Positions 51,509 through 59,887 of a stretch of 60,115 bases of DNA are shown here, piece by piece. The position numbers were made by a program, and so were the translations under genes. Below the pieces are notes generated by a model, which saw only the letters and a list, made by a program, of their open reading frames with translations, had not been told where the DNA came from and searched no databases. This DNA is from GCA-002282575 sp964606405. Its GTDB lineage: Bacteria > Pseudomonadota > Gammaproteobacteria > Thiomicrospirales > Thiomicrospiraceae. Every line of letters begins with the position of its first letter. Position 1 is the stretch's first letter. The stretch covers positions 1-60,115 of the forward strand of contig CAZSGH010000015.1 in NCBI GenBank assembly GCA_964606405.1. The letters are read 5' to 3'.

Positions 51509-52732
51509 ATGCCCGTCGGTTTGTCAGATCAGATGCCAGAATTGTTCCCTATTGCGGGAATGCGCTTATCTAGTGTGCGTGCAGGCATTAAAAAGCGTGC
51601 TGGGCATGACTTAGTGCTTATCGAGCTAGACGAAGGCTGCAACACGGCAGCGGTCTTTACCAAAAACGATTTTTGTGCAGCCCCCGTTACGCTTGCTAAA
51701 GCGCATTTAGTGGCGCATCAGCCAAAAGTACTGATGATTAATAGCGGTAATGCCAATGCGGGTACAGGCGATGCGGGTATGGCAGCAGCACAAGCCACTT
51801 GTGCCATGGCTGCTAAGGTAATGGGCTTTAAGCCAGAGCAGGTTTTGCCATTTTCAACAGGTGTGATTGGCGAAGTCTTACCTGTTACGCCTTTCGAAGC
51901 GGGTTTGCCAGCGGCAGCGGCCGAGCTGTCGGTGACTGGATGGGCTGCAGCAGCGCGTGGCATCATGACCACCGATATTGTACCTAAGGCTGTGAGCAAA
52001 AAGCTGGACATTGACGGGCATGCGGTAACGATTACGGGTATTGCTAAGGGTTCAGGCATGATTCACCCGAATATGGCGACAATGTTGGGTTATGTGGCGA
52101 CTGATGCCGCTGTATCCTTACCTTTACTACAAAAAATGCTCACCGATGCAACGGACGACTCATTTAACAGCATTACCGTCGATGGCGATACTTCAACGAA
52201 TGATGCTTGCACGCTAACAGCAACAGGCCGCAGCAGTCTGCCCGAAATTACCGATGCACAGTGTCCTGCTTACATGCAGTTAAGCGAAGCGGTAACCGCT
52301 GTGCTGACCGAATTAGCTACCATGATTGTCCGTGATGGAGAAGGGGCAACTAAGTTCATCACCATTCGTGTCGAAGAAGCCGCGAGTAAAGCTGAAGCCA
52401 AGCAAGTGGGTTTTACCATTGCGCATTCGCCACTCGTTAAAACAGCGTTTTTCGCTTCTGATCCCAACTGGGGACGTATTTTGGCAGCGGTGGGTCGTGC
52501 TGGATTAGATAACCTGAACTTGACCGCGATTCGCTTATATTTGGGCGATGCCTGTATTGTCGAAAATGGCGGTCGCAGCCCGACTTATACTGAAGAGCAA
52601 GGTGCTGCGGTGATGAAAGAAGCTGAAATTACCATTACGGTTAAGTTGGCACGCGGCACGGCTGCAGCAACCATTTATACCTGCGATTTTTCGTATGATT
52701 ATGTCAAGATTAATGCCGAATACAGAAGTTAA
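51509..52732 (+). CDS. argJ: Bifunctional glutamate N-acetyltransferase / amino-acid acetyltransferase
   Basis: 407 residues, usual ArgJ length. It transfers the acetyl group from N-acetylornithine to glutamate in the cyclic arginine pathway. Motifs: GMRLSSVRAGIKKRAGHDL, VMTTDIVPK-like IMTTDIVPKAVSKKL, the self-cleavage region GIAKGSGMIHPNMATMLGYV with the nucleophilic Thr after Ala-Thr-Met context, and FNSITVDGDTSTNDAC. The C-terminal ASDPNWGRILAAVGRAG and FSYDYVKINAEYRS are conserved. It is preceded by AGAGAGG and stands alone. Confidence 0.97.
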   Translation: MPVGLSDQMPELFPIAGMRLSSVRAGIKKRAGHDLVLIELDEGCNTAAVFTKNDFCAAPVTLAKAHLVAHQPKVLMINSGNANAGTGDAGMAAAQATCAMAAKVMGFKPEQVLPFSTGVIGEVLPVTPFEAGLPAAAAELSVTGWAAAARGIMTTDIVPKAVSKKLDIDGHAVTITGIAKGSGMIHPNMATMLGYVATDAAVSLPLLQKMLTDATDDSFNSITVDGDTSTNDACTLTATGRSSLPEITDAQCPAYMQLSEAVTAVLTELATMIVRDGEGATKFITIRVEEAASKAEAKQVGFTIAHSPLVKTAFFASDPNWGRILAAVGRAGLDNLNLTAIRLYLGDACIVENGGRSPTYTEEQGAAVMKEAEITITVKLARGTAAATIYTCDFSYDYVKINAEYRS

Positions 52733-52760
52733 TGATGATTGATGTGTCTTTCACCTTTTC

Positions 52761-52826
52761 GTCATTCCCGCGCAGGCGGGAATCTATCCCTTTGCGTTTA
52801 TGGATTCCCGCCTGTGCGGGAATGAC
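52761..52826. repeat. Palindromic GTCATTCCCGC-type repeat, copy B
   Basis: A near-perfect 66-bp palindromic element: GTCATTCCCGCGCAGGCGGG on the left and CCCGCCTGTGCGGGAATGAC on the right. Two hairpins flank a short centre. It is a better preserved copy of the element at 4248. It lies directly before the mutT-thiE fusion gene and may act on its expression. Confidence 0.93.
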
Positions 52827-52834
52827 AGATTGTT

Positions 52835-53770
52835 ATGATTGATGTCGCTGTTGCCGTCATTCAGCGTGCCGATGGGCAAGTCTTGCTCACACAGCGTAAG
52901 GGAGGGCAAGACTTTGCTGGCAGTTGGGAGTTTCCAGGTGGCAAATTCGAAATCGGTGAAAGCATTGAGCAAGCCTTAGCACGAGAATTGCACGAAGAGA
53001 TTGGCATTGAGCCAGTTGTCTCTGCTCATCTGATTACCATTCCATGGCGTTATGCCCATAAAGCGGTGCGTTTGCATGTCTGGCTTGTGACACAATGGCA
53101 AGACGAGCCAGTCGCCAAAGAAAACCAGCCGATGCGCTGGTTTTCGCTATCTGAACTCTCTGGTTTAAGCTTTCCACCTGCGAATAGGGGCATCGTTTCG
53201 GCACTTACCTTGCCGCAAGCTTATAGCATTACAGGTGCGTTTGCCGATACTGGCGAACTCATTGCACGGGTTAAAGGTGCGTTAAGTTTGGGTGCGGGGA
53301 TCATTCAGTTGCGGGCTAAGTTGCCCGTCGCTGACTATTTGGCGGCAGCGCAAGCGATTTTGCCTGTCGTGCAAGCAGCTGGTGGTCATTTGTTATTGAA
53401 TGCGCCTGTTGATGTGTGGCGACAGCTGCCACAAGCGGGGCTTCACTTATCATCCGATAAACTCTGGGCTTTATGTGAACGCCCTGTACCTAAAGACGTT
53501 CTATTTACCGCCAGTGTACATAGTCTGGAGCAGATGGAGCAGGCTCAATTATTGGGTGTCGATGCTTTGCTTGTTTCTCCTGTTTTGCCAACGCAAAGCC
53601 ATCCCGACGAACCTGCGCTGGGTTGGCAATCAGCAGCTGAATTGGTTGCTCAAGCGACTGTACCTGTCTATGCCTTGGGTGGTGTAGGATTGCCTGATTT
53701 GTCGCAAGCTTTGACTTGTGGGTTTCAGGGGGTTGCAGGCATTGGCTCATTCTGGAAGTTGTCTGTATGA
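52835..53770 (+). CDS. MutT-type Nudix hydrolase fused to a ThiE-like domain
   Basis: 311 residues. The N-terminal Nudix domain (about 1-130) has the box starting at G35-G36 with REL-HEE-IG at 50-57, and resembles MutT, which removes 8-oxo-dGTP. The C-terminal half (about 135-311) is a TIM-barrel like thiamine phosphate synthase/TenI (LGAGIIQLRAKLPVADYLAA, SVHSLEQMEQAQLLGVDALL, SPVLPTQSHPD, VYALGGVGLPDLSQAL). This fusion is known from gammaproteobacteria; whether the second half makes thiamine phosphate is unclear. The gene overlaps the prenyltransferase gene by four bases. Confidence 0.9.
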   Translation: MIDVAVAVIQRADGQVLLTQRKGGQDFAGSWEFPGGKFEIGESIEQALARELHEEIGIEPVVSAHLITIPWRYAHKAVRLHVWLVTQWQDEPVAKENQPMRWFSLSELSGLSFPPANRGIVSALTLPQAYSITGAFADTGELIARVKGALSLGAGIIQLRAKLPVADYLAAAQAILPVVQAAGGHLLLNAPVDVWRQLPQAGLHLSSDKLWALCERPVPKDVLFTASVHSLEQMEQAQLLGVDALLVSPVLPTQSHPDEPALGWQSAAELVAQATVPVYALGGVGLPDLSQALTCGFQGVAGIGSFWKLSV

Positions 53771-54815
53771 CTTTTACTCAGCGCGTGTCGGTTGTGGTGC
53801 GCGCTTCTCGTCCGCCTTTTTTACTCTTAACACCAGCCATATTGTTTTTGGCTTGGGCAATGGTGGTTGCTGNNNNNNNNNNNNNNNNNNNNNNNNNNNN
53901 NNNNNNNNNNNNNNNNNNNNNNNNNNNNNNNNNNNNNNNNNNNNNNNNNNNNNNNNNNNNNNNNNNNNNNNNTTTTTACTCTTAACACCAGCCATATTGT
54001 TTTTGGCTTGGGCAATGGTGGTTGCTGAAGGCGGTGAGGTTTCGCTTGAACGCTTGGCGTTAATTACGCTTTCTGCTTTGTCTGCTGCGATTGCCAGTAA
54101 TTTACTGAACGAGTTTTTCGATTTTAAGAGTGGACTCGATCAGCAAACTACGCCCACACCTTTTTCAGGAGGCTCTCAGGCATTAGTGCAATCGCCTGTC
54201 ATGCTCGAAGGGGTTAAGTGGGTAGGTTTATTGTGTGTGTCTGTGTCGGTTTGGTCAGGATTGGCATTGGTTGCACAGGTTGGCTGGCAATTGCTGTTAT
54301 TGGGTTTTCTGGGTGTTGCTCTGCTGATTGCATACACCCCCATGATTAATAAGCAGCCTTGGTTGTGTTTGTTTGCACCTGGTTTGGGTTATGGCTTGGT
54401 GATGTTTGTCGGTGCCTATTGGGCATTGCGTGGCGATGTGGGCGGTGACGGTGTTTGGTTGTTCCCGATTCCAATGTTGTTGGTATCGGCCCTATTGTTG
54501 CTTAATCAGTTTCCCGATGCGCAAGCCGATGCGAGTGTAGGGCGCTATCATGCCGTGATTGCTTGGGGGCGTTCGCGAGCACAGGGCATTTTCGCTTTAC
54601 TTCATGCAGGGACATTTGTTTGGCTTGCGCTTGTTGTTGTATTTGGTTTGGTGTCAGCAGAGGCAGCATGGGGTGTGATACTATTGCCGCTGTCGTTATG
54701 GGTGGTTTGGCAGTCGCAAGAAATGACTGGAAACAAGGTGATCTTGTCGGCAATGGCAGGTAACGTGGCAGTTGTTTTACTGATGCCTGTTCTGATTGGC
54801 ATCTCTGTGCTTTAG
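53767..54815 (+). CDS. UbiA-family prenyltransferase (MenA-like), split by a false assembly gap
   Basis: As written the frame is broken, because 55 bases (53818-53872) recur after the N run (53973-54027). Removing the 100 N and one copy gives 894 bases, a 297-residue protein. It has about eight membrane helices, the first UbiA motif NLLNEFFDFKSGLDQ (NxxxDxxxD) and the second LNQFPDAQADASVGR, both needed to bind prenyl diphosphate and Mg2+. The layout resembles 1,4-dihydroxy-2-naphthoate prenyltransferase (MenA) in menaquinone synthesis. No other men genes are nearby. It overlaps the upstream gene by four bases and ends inside the kinase gene on the other strand. Confidence 0.85.
53873..53972. 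other. False assembly gap (100 N) between overlapping contig ends
   Basis: Identical 55-base sequences flank the N run, so the two contigs overlap and nothing is missing. Collapsing the overlap restores the reading frame of the prenyltransferase gene. Confidence 0.95.
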
Positions 54816-56590
54816 AACTTTTCTTTATGCGACCAATAATTAAGTTTGTCTTTTAGTTCGTCAATTTTGATGGGTTTAGTGCTGTAATCATCCATACCAC
54901 AAGTCATGCAGCGTTCTCTGTCGCCATCAAGTGCGTTGGCGGTTAGTCCAATAATGGGGATGTGTTGTCCGCTATGTTGCTCCATCAGGCGAATGGTTTT
55001 CGTTGCTTCAAATCCGTCCATAATGGGCATTTGACAGTCCATTAAGATAACATCAAATGAGCGTTCAGCAAGTTGTTTAAGTGCTTCTTCGCCGTTTTCT
55101 GCGATTGCATAAGCATAACCAAATTTCTGTAAGAGTTTACTGGCAACCAATTGGTTAACCTTGTTGTCCTCAACCAGTAAAACGGTCTTTTCATGCGTGG
55201 ATAGTATCGCGTCGTCTGTTGGCGTGTGACGCAACTCAGTAATGATTTCTGTGCTCTTACCCAAGTTAATAATAAAGAAGAAAGTGCTACCAACGCCTAA
55301 CTCGGAATTAACGGCAAGATCTCCTTGCATGAGATGAATGAGCTTTTTAGAAATAGATAGCCCTAATCCTGTACCGCCAAACTTACGAGTGGTAGAACTG
55401 TCAGCTTGTGTGAATGCTTCAAAAAGCTTTTCTTGTGCCTCTTTGCTAATACCAATACCTGTATCGGTGACAGCAAATCGGATACGCCAACCATCGTCAT
55501 TTTCTTCAACGACGCTAATTTCTAATGTGACGCTACCTTGAGCAGTAAATTTGAGCGCATTGCCGATAAGATTAATCAGCACTTGGCGTAACCGGCTCAT
55601 ATCGCCTGAAACAACTTTGGGTAAATCGTCTGATAGCTTTTCGTTATAGCGAATATGCTTGTGTTCAAAGGGATAGGTAAACATATCTCGCAAGTCTTGC
55701 AGGAGCGGTTTAAAACCAAAACTGGCCGATTCGAGGTGCATTTTACCTGCTTCAATTTTAGAAAAGTCTAAAATATCATTAATGAGCGACAAGAGTACTT
55801 GGGCTGAGCGTGATAAAGTCTGCACATAATTCTTTTGCTCTTCGTTCAGATTGGTATCGATGAGCAGATTTGCCATGCCAATCACCCCATTAAGCGGGGT
55901 ACGTATTTCATGACTCATGGTGGCTAAGAAATCAGCTTTCGTTTTGACGGCATCTTCCGCCAAGATCATTGCTTGACGTAGTTCTACTTCTGCTTCTTTT
56001 TGTACACGCATATCGCGAAAGACAGCAACATGCCCAGAAACTTTGTTGTTCGTAATAATCGGACCGAGTGCGCACGAAATTGGCACTGAGAGTGCATTAG
56101 GCTGCATAAGTTGAGCATTATCATCGCGCAGTTGCTCTCCCCACGATAGCCACTGCACCAGACTATCATGATCTAAATTGTGCTCACTAAAAGGGACATG
56201 TAGTTTGACATAGCGAAGAATAGATTGACCAATCGGAGACTCTTGCCACGGCGAAAGCGCCTGAGTGGCAGCACTATTGAGGTACAGGATATTACCATCA
56301 ATATCAATTTCGAGTACGCTATCTGTTAATGAAGTAAAGACGGAGAGCAGCTTATTTTTTTCTTGCGCTAAGGCAGACTGGGAGCTGCGTTGCAATTCTT
56401 CATAAAGATTCTTCATTTCATCTGAAGATACCTGCAAGCTGCGCTCAAGCATGTAGCGATCTTCATCATGACCAGAATAGGATGCTTGCACACGCGCCAA
56501 AAACTCAGACCAGTTTTCCTGGTCTGGTGGCGCACTTTCGTCTAAACCAAGTCGTTTAAGTTGGCGACGTAGTGTTGGATGAAGTTCCAT
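54812..56590 (-). CDS. Hybrid sensor histidine kinase with receiver domain
   Basis: 592 residues, cytoplasmic by prediction. Order: coiled coil (about 45-80), PAS domain (about 82-195), HisKA with phospho-acceptor H227 in FLATMSHEIRTPLNGVIGM, HATPase with DTGIGISKEAQEKLFEAFTQ and GTGLGLSISKKLI, then a receiver domain with VLLVEDNKVNQ, DVILMDCQMPIMDGFEATK and IGLTANA. It is built like BarA/ArcB-type kinases without a final Hpt domain. It is the last gene after response regulator, trpS and FIST genes. Its stop overlaps that of the convergent prenyltransferase gene by three bases or so. Confidence 0.93.
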   Translation of the reverse strand: MELHPTLRRQLKRLGLDESAPPDQENWSEFLARVQASYSGHDEDRYMLERSLQVSSDEMKNLYEELQRSSQSALAQEKNKLLSVFTSLTDSVLEIDIDGNILYLNSAATQALSPWQESPIGQSILRYVKLHVPFSEHNLDHDSLVQWLSWGEQLRDDNAQLMQPNALSVPISCALGPIITNNKVSGHVAVFRDMRVQKEAEVELRQAMILAEDAVKTKADFLATMSHEIRTPLNGVIGMANLLIDTNLNEEQKNYVQTLSRSAQVLLSLINDILDFSKIEAGKMHLESASFGFKPLLQDLRDMFTYPFEHKHIRYNEKLSDDLPKVVSGDMSRLRQVLINLIGNALKFTAQGSVTLEISVVEENDDGWRIRFAVTDTGIGISKEAQEKLFEAFTQADSSTTRKFGGTGLGLSISKKLIHLMQGDLAVNSELGVGSTFFFIINLGKSTEIITELRHTPTDDAILSTHEKTVLLVEDNKVNQLVASKLLQKFGYAYAIAENGEEALKQLAERSFDVILMDCQMPIMDGFEATKTIRLMEQHSGQHIPIIGLTANALDGDRERCMTCGMDDYSTKPIKIDELKDKLNYWSHKEKF

Positions 56591-56602
56591 CTGAGAATAA
56601 GC

Positions 56603-57733
56603 TTAGGCTTCTGAAATTAGCGTTAGCGTCATGGTTTGATTGTGCAAACGACACACTAATGCTCCTGTTGGAGATAACTCACCATAGGAATAAAACCCTA
56701 TTTGTTTTGTATTGCTAGGCAAGGCATCAAGTGTTGCTTCGGTTTCTTCGTCAATTCTTTCTTTTAAAATGAGTTTGCGACCGACACAAGAAACAGCAAT
56801 CACCAAATGTTCGTTTGATGTTGTGTCTGTTAGTGTTTGCAGCGCTGCTTTAGCTGCGCCTTCAATGAGTCGGTCTAGGTTGGTGCGCATCAGTTGTGTC
56901 ACAGTACCTTCAGGCATATCACCAGCAAAAATGAGCGATTGAGATGATTCATCAATAGCGAGTAGTGTTCTGACTAAAGGCTCTTCATCTGCTTCTGTCT
57001 TAAGGGCTAAAGGGAAGAGCAAACCTGTTGCGGGTAGTCCAGATGCAAGCTCCCCAAGATATTCTTTGTATAGTGCGAGTGCAGGCTTGTTGTCGAGCTC
57101 ATAAACAATATTGGCATTTGATTTTGTAATGTTACGTTCGGGACCAAATAAATCCCATCCACCTTTAGAAGCATAACCAATTTTGACTGCATCACCATAG
57201 AAGCCGACAGCAGTGACCATGCCTGAGCAAGGCAAGCCATCGACCAGCGTCCATGTCTTTTGGAAATCGGCACCATCTCCTGCTAAACCACCCGTTACAA
57301 TAACGTGACTTGGTAAATTAGCCAAGAGACCATTTGCTAACTCAGATCCATTAACCAATAGCCCATCGGAGAGGATTAAAATGGACTTAAGATCAGGCTC
57401 GTTGAGTTGTCGTGCGAGCGTAGCGCCAACAGCATAACTGTCAGTGCCTGAAATAGTTGCAGATGCAAATCGAATCTGTGTGTGCTCAAAGCGTGTTACA
57501 GCGAGGCTTAGTGTGTTGTCATACACTAAATCATCGCAAATTTCCCCCGCACTCGAGCACCCTGCGATAATGCTGTTAGGATAGGTTTCTTTCAGGTTTT
57601 GCCATAATGTCGTGTCGGCGTCAAACGAGCGCGCTGCGAATGCTAAAACGAGTGTTTGCGCTGAGTCTATTAGTGGTAGTTCGCTGTTCCACTTTTGATT
57701 GCGATACAGGTGCGTGCTAGTTTGCATGGACAT
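56603..57733 (-). CDS. FIST domain sensory protein
   Basis: 376 residues. The FIST N domain has LVLAFAARSFDADTTLWQNL, IIAGCSSAGEI and VTRFEHTQIRFASA; the FIST C domain follows from about 195 (ALALYKEYLGELASGLPATG, IGFYSYGELSPTGALVCRL). FIST domains are cytoplasmic small-molecule sensors, often near kinases and GGDEF proteins. It lies 12 bases upstream of the hybrid kinase gene, so it probably feeds signal to that kinase. The ligand is unknown. Confidence 0.9.
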   Translation of the reverse strand: MSMQTSTHLYRNQKWNSELPLIDSAQTLVLAFAARSFDADTTLWQNLKETYPNSIIAGCSSAGEICDDLVYDNTLSLAVTRFEHTQIRFASATISGTDSYAVGATLARQLNEPDLKSILILSDGLLVNGSELANGLLANLPSHVIVTGGLAGDGADFQKTWTLVDGLPCSGMVTAVGFYGDAVKIGYASKGGWDLFGPERNITKSNANIVYELDNKPALALYKEYLGELASGLPATGLLFPLALKTEADEEPLVRTLLAIDESSQSLIFAGDMPEGTVTQLMRTNLDRLIEGAAKAALQTLTDTTSNEHLVIAVSCVGRKLILKERIDEETEATLDALPSNTKQIGFYSYGELSPTGALVCRLHNQTMTLTLISEA

Positions 57734-57796
57734 TTCTCCGAGTAACCTGATTTGGAATGCTGATAGACTAACATAGTCACTGAGCGTTGGCTATTG

Positions 57797-58792
57797 CTAT
57801 AGAAGTCCCATTGCGACTTTTACTTTTTCGAGCGTGACTTGAGCCTGCGCGCGCGCTTTATCTGCGCCCATTTTGAGAATGCGTTGTAGTTCTGCTTCGT
57901 CGTTACGTAGGCGAGAAAATTCGGTTTGAATGGGTTCTAACAAAGCAACTATCGCTTCGCCCGTATCCAGTTTTAAATGCCCATAGCCTTTGCCGATATA
58001 GTCAGTTTCGAGTTCGCTAATCGATTTTCCTGTTGCGCCAGAGAGCAATGTTAACAAATTGCTCACACCAGGCTTGTTGTCGCGGTCGTAGCGGATGTGA
58101 TTATCAGTATCTGTTACGGCTTTTTTAAGCTTTTTACGGATGACATCTGGGCTATCCAGTAGGGCAATATAGTTGCCAGCATTGTCATCCGATTTAGACA
58201 TTTTCTTTTCGGGTTCAAGCAAACTCATGATGCGTCCGCCTGCTTCAACGCTAGGAATATAAGGTTCTGGCAGCGTGAAAATATCACCATAACGATTGTT
58301 CATACGGGTTGCTAAGTCGCGTGTTAGTTCTAGGTGTTGTTTTTGATCGTTGCCCACAGGTACGGCTTTGGTTTGATAAAGTAAAATATCGGCAGCCATC
58401 AGTACGGGATAGGCAAATAAACCAAGATTAATGTTATCGGTGTTTTTAGCTGTTTTATCTTTAAACTGGGTCATGCGTTCTAGCTCACCCATATAGGTAT
58501 GACAAGAGAGCAACCACATTAACTCGCTATGTTCAGGTACGTCCGATTGTGTAAAAATAACACTTTGATTTGGGTTGATGCCGCAAGCGATATACAGTGC
58601 AACAAAATCTAAACTGCGTTTTCTTAATTCTGCAGGGTCTTGTCGTTGTGTAATCGCATGCAAGTTAACCAATGAGAACAGACAGTCAAAGTCTTGCTGT
58701 AATCGAACCCAGTTTTTCATTGCACCTAAAAAATGTCCGATATTAAGTTGCCCTGAGGGCTGAATGCCCGAAAAAAGAATGTCGCGTGCCAT
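57797..58792 (-). CDS. trpS: Tryptophan-tRNA ligase
   Basis: 331 residues, normal TrpRS length. It charges tRNA-Trp. Class I signatures: SGQLNIGHFLGAMKNW (HIGH-like) and KKMSKSDDNAGN (KMSKS). GNDQKQHLELTRDLA and AYPVLMAADILLYQT are conserved. It lies between the response regulator and FIST genes, all on the minus strand. This is an unusual place for a housekeeping gene, and may only reflect shared transcription. Confidence 0.97.
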   Translation of the reverse strand: MARDILFSGIQPSGQLNIGHFLGAMKNWVRLQQDFDCLFSLVNLHAITQRQDPAELRKRSLDFVALYIACGINPNQSVIFTQSDVPEHSELMWLLSCHTYMGELERMTQFKDKTAKNTDNINLGLFAYPVLMAADILLYQTKAVPVGNDQKQHLELTRDLATRMNNRYGDIFTLPEPYIPSVEAGGRIMSLLEPEKKMSKSDDNAGNYIALLDSPDVIRKKLKKAVTDTDNHIRYDRDNKPGVSNLLTLLSGATGKSISELETDYIGKGYGHLKLDTGEAIVALLEPIQTEFSRLRNDEAELQRILKMGADKARAQAQVTLEKVKVAMGLL

Positions 58793-58811
58793 GATAGTGA
58801 ATACTAACCTT

Positions 58812-59531
58812 TTAATGTGATTCGTTATGTTCTAACTGATTACTTTTCCAAGCGTAGCCGACTTTAGAAAAAGTATGAATAGGTATATCTTCATCTGACG
58901 CTCCTCGTATTTTTCCTCGTAAGCGACACACTAGTGTATCTAAGCGACGAACATCGTAATGTTCCAGTTCAAATCCTAAGCTTTCAACAATTGCTTCTCG
59001 TTTGAATACGGCGTTAGGCTGTTGCATCAGTGTTTTTAAGAGATTAAATTCAGACCCTGTTAAAGAAACTTCAATGCCCGAAGGCGTTTTGACTGTCTTT
59101 TTTTCTTCGGATAACTGCCAATCCGATCGTATCGTTGAATGATCTGTCTTGCGCATGACTGAGCGACTAACTGCTAAGAGTTCATTTAGATCAACAGGCT
59201 TTGCGAGATAATAATCTGCGCCAGCATTAAGCCCAGAGATGCGATCACTACTCATGCCCAGAGCGCTAAGCATAATAATGTATCCAGAATGAAGTGCTTT
59301 GATTGCTTCTATGTGATCAAGGCTATCGCCTTCAGGTAACATGCGATCAAGGATGAGTAATTGGTACTTGTCCTGTGTCAGCTTACTATCAAGCTGCAAA
59401 ATACTGCTGCAATGACAAACCATCATGCCATTTGCAGATAAGAATGCGACCATTTCTTCGGCTAAACTGTTATTATCTTCTAATAACAAAACCTTAAGTG
59501 TGATAGGGTTATTGGTGGGTGTATTTAACAT
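58812..59531 (-). CDS. OmpR-type response regulator
   Basis: 239 residues. The receiver domain has E18-D19, phospho-acceptor D62 in LLILDRMLPEGDS, S89 and K111 in YLAKPVDLNE. The C-terminal winged helix has LTGSEFNLLKTLMQQPNAVF and DVRRLDTLVCRLRGKI, typical of OmpR/PhoB DNA-binding domains. It lies upstream of trpS, FIST and the hybrid kinase on the same strand, so the kinase is its likely partner. The target genes are unknown. Confidence 0.92.
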   Translation of the reverse strand: MLNTPTNNPITLKVLLLEDNNSLAEEMVAFLSANGMMVCHCSSILQLDSKLTQDKYQLLILDRMLPEGDSLDHIEAIKALHSGYIIMLSALGMSSDRISGLNAGADYYLAKPVDLNELLAVSRSVMRKTDHSTIRSDWQLSEEKKTVKTPSGIEVSLTGSEFNLLKTLMQQPNAVFKREAIVESLGFELEHYDVRRLDTLVCRLRGKIRGASDEDIPIHTFSKVGYAWKSNQLEHNESH

Positions 59532-59887
59532 GGCATACTAATTTTTTAAGTGCTTTTTATTGAATATTAACAATGGTTGATATGGTGACAAATAAGATAC
59601 ATTATCCACTGCTTCTAATGATACGCAATATCCCCCATCTTTGGAAATAGATTTATTCATTGATGACGCAAACGGTTTGGAGGTTTAGCTTGCGCAGAAC
59701 CGGGTCGTTGAGGTGTTTGGTATATAAATTGTTTGTAACCGAATGATAGTAATGATAAAAAACATAAAACAATGGAAGATTTTTGAGGAGGGTGTTGAAA
59801 TGGAATGTAACCCATTGATTAAATCCCTTTCTTTAGCTAAAAATAAGCGAAGTGAGATTTTTTAGATCTTCCATAGGAACCTAAATC
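59532..59887. other. Intergenic region with a composite repeat
   Basis: 356 bases between divergent genes. It holds repeat copy 15 and the GTTTAGCTTGCGCAGA module. The rest (59705-59775) is AT-rich with no gene recognised. Confidence 0.7.
59671..59872 (+). repeat. Dispersed intergenic repeat, copy 15, composite and divergent
   Basis: The left module (59671-59698) matches that of copy 14. The right part from about 59786 has GAGGAGGGTG, TGTAACCCATTGATTAAATC and a shortened hairpin CTAAAAATAAGCGAAGTGAG ... TTTTTAG. About 85 bases of other sequence separate the parts. It ends 15 bases before the next gene. Confidence 0.7.
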
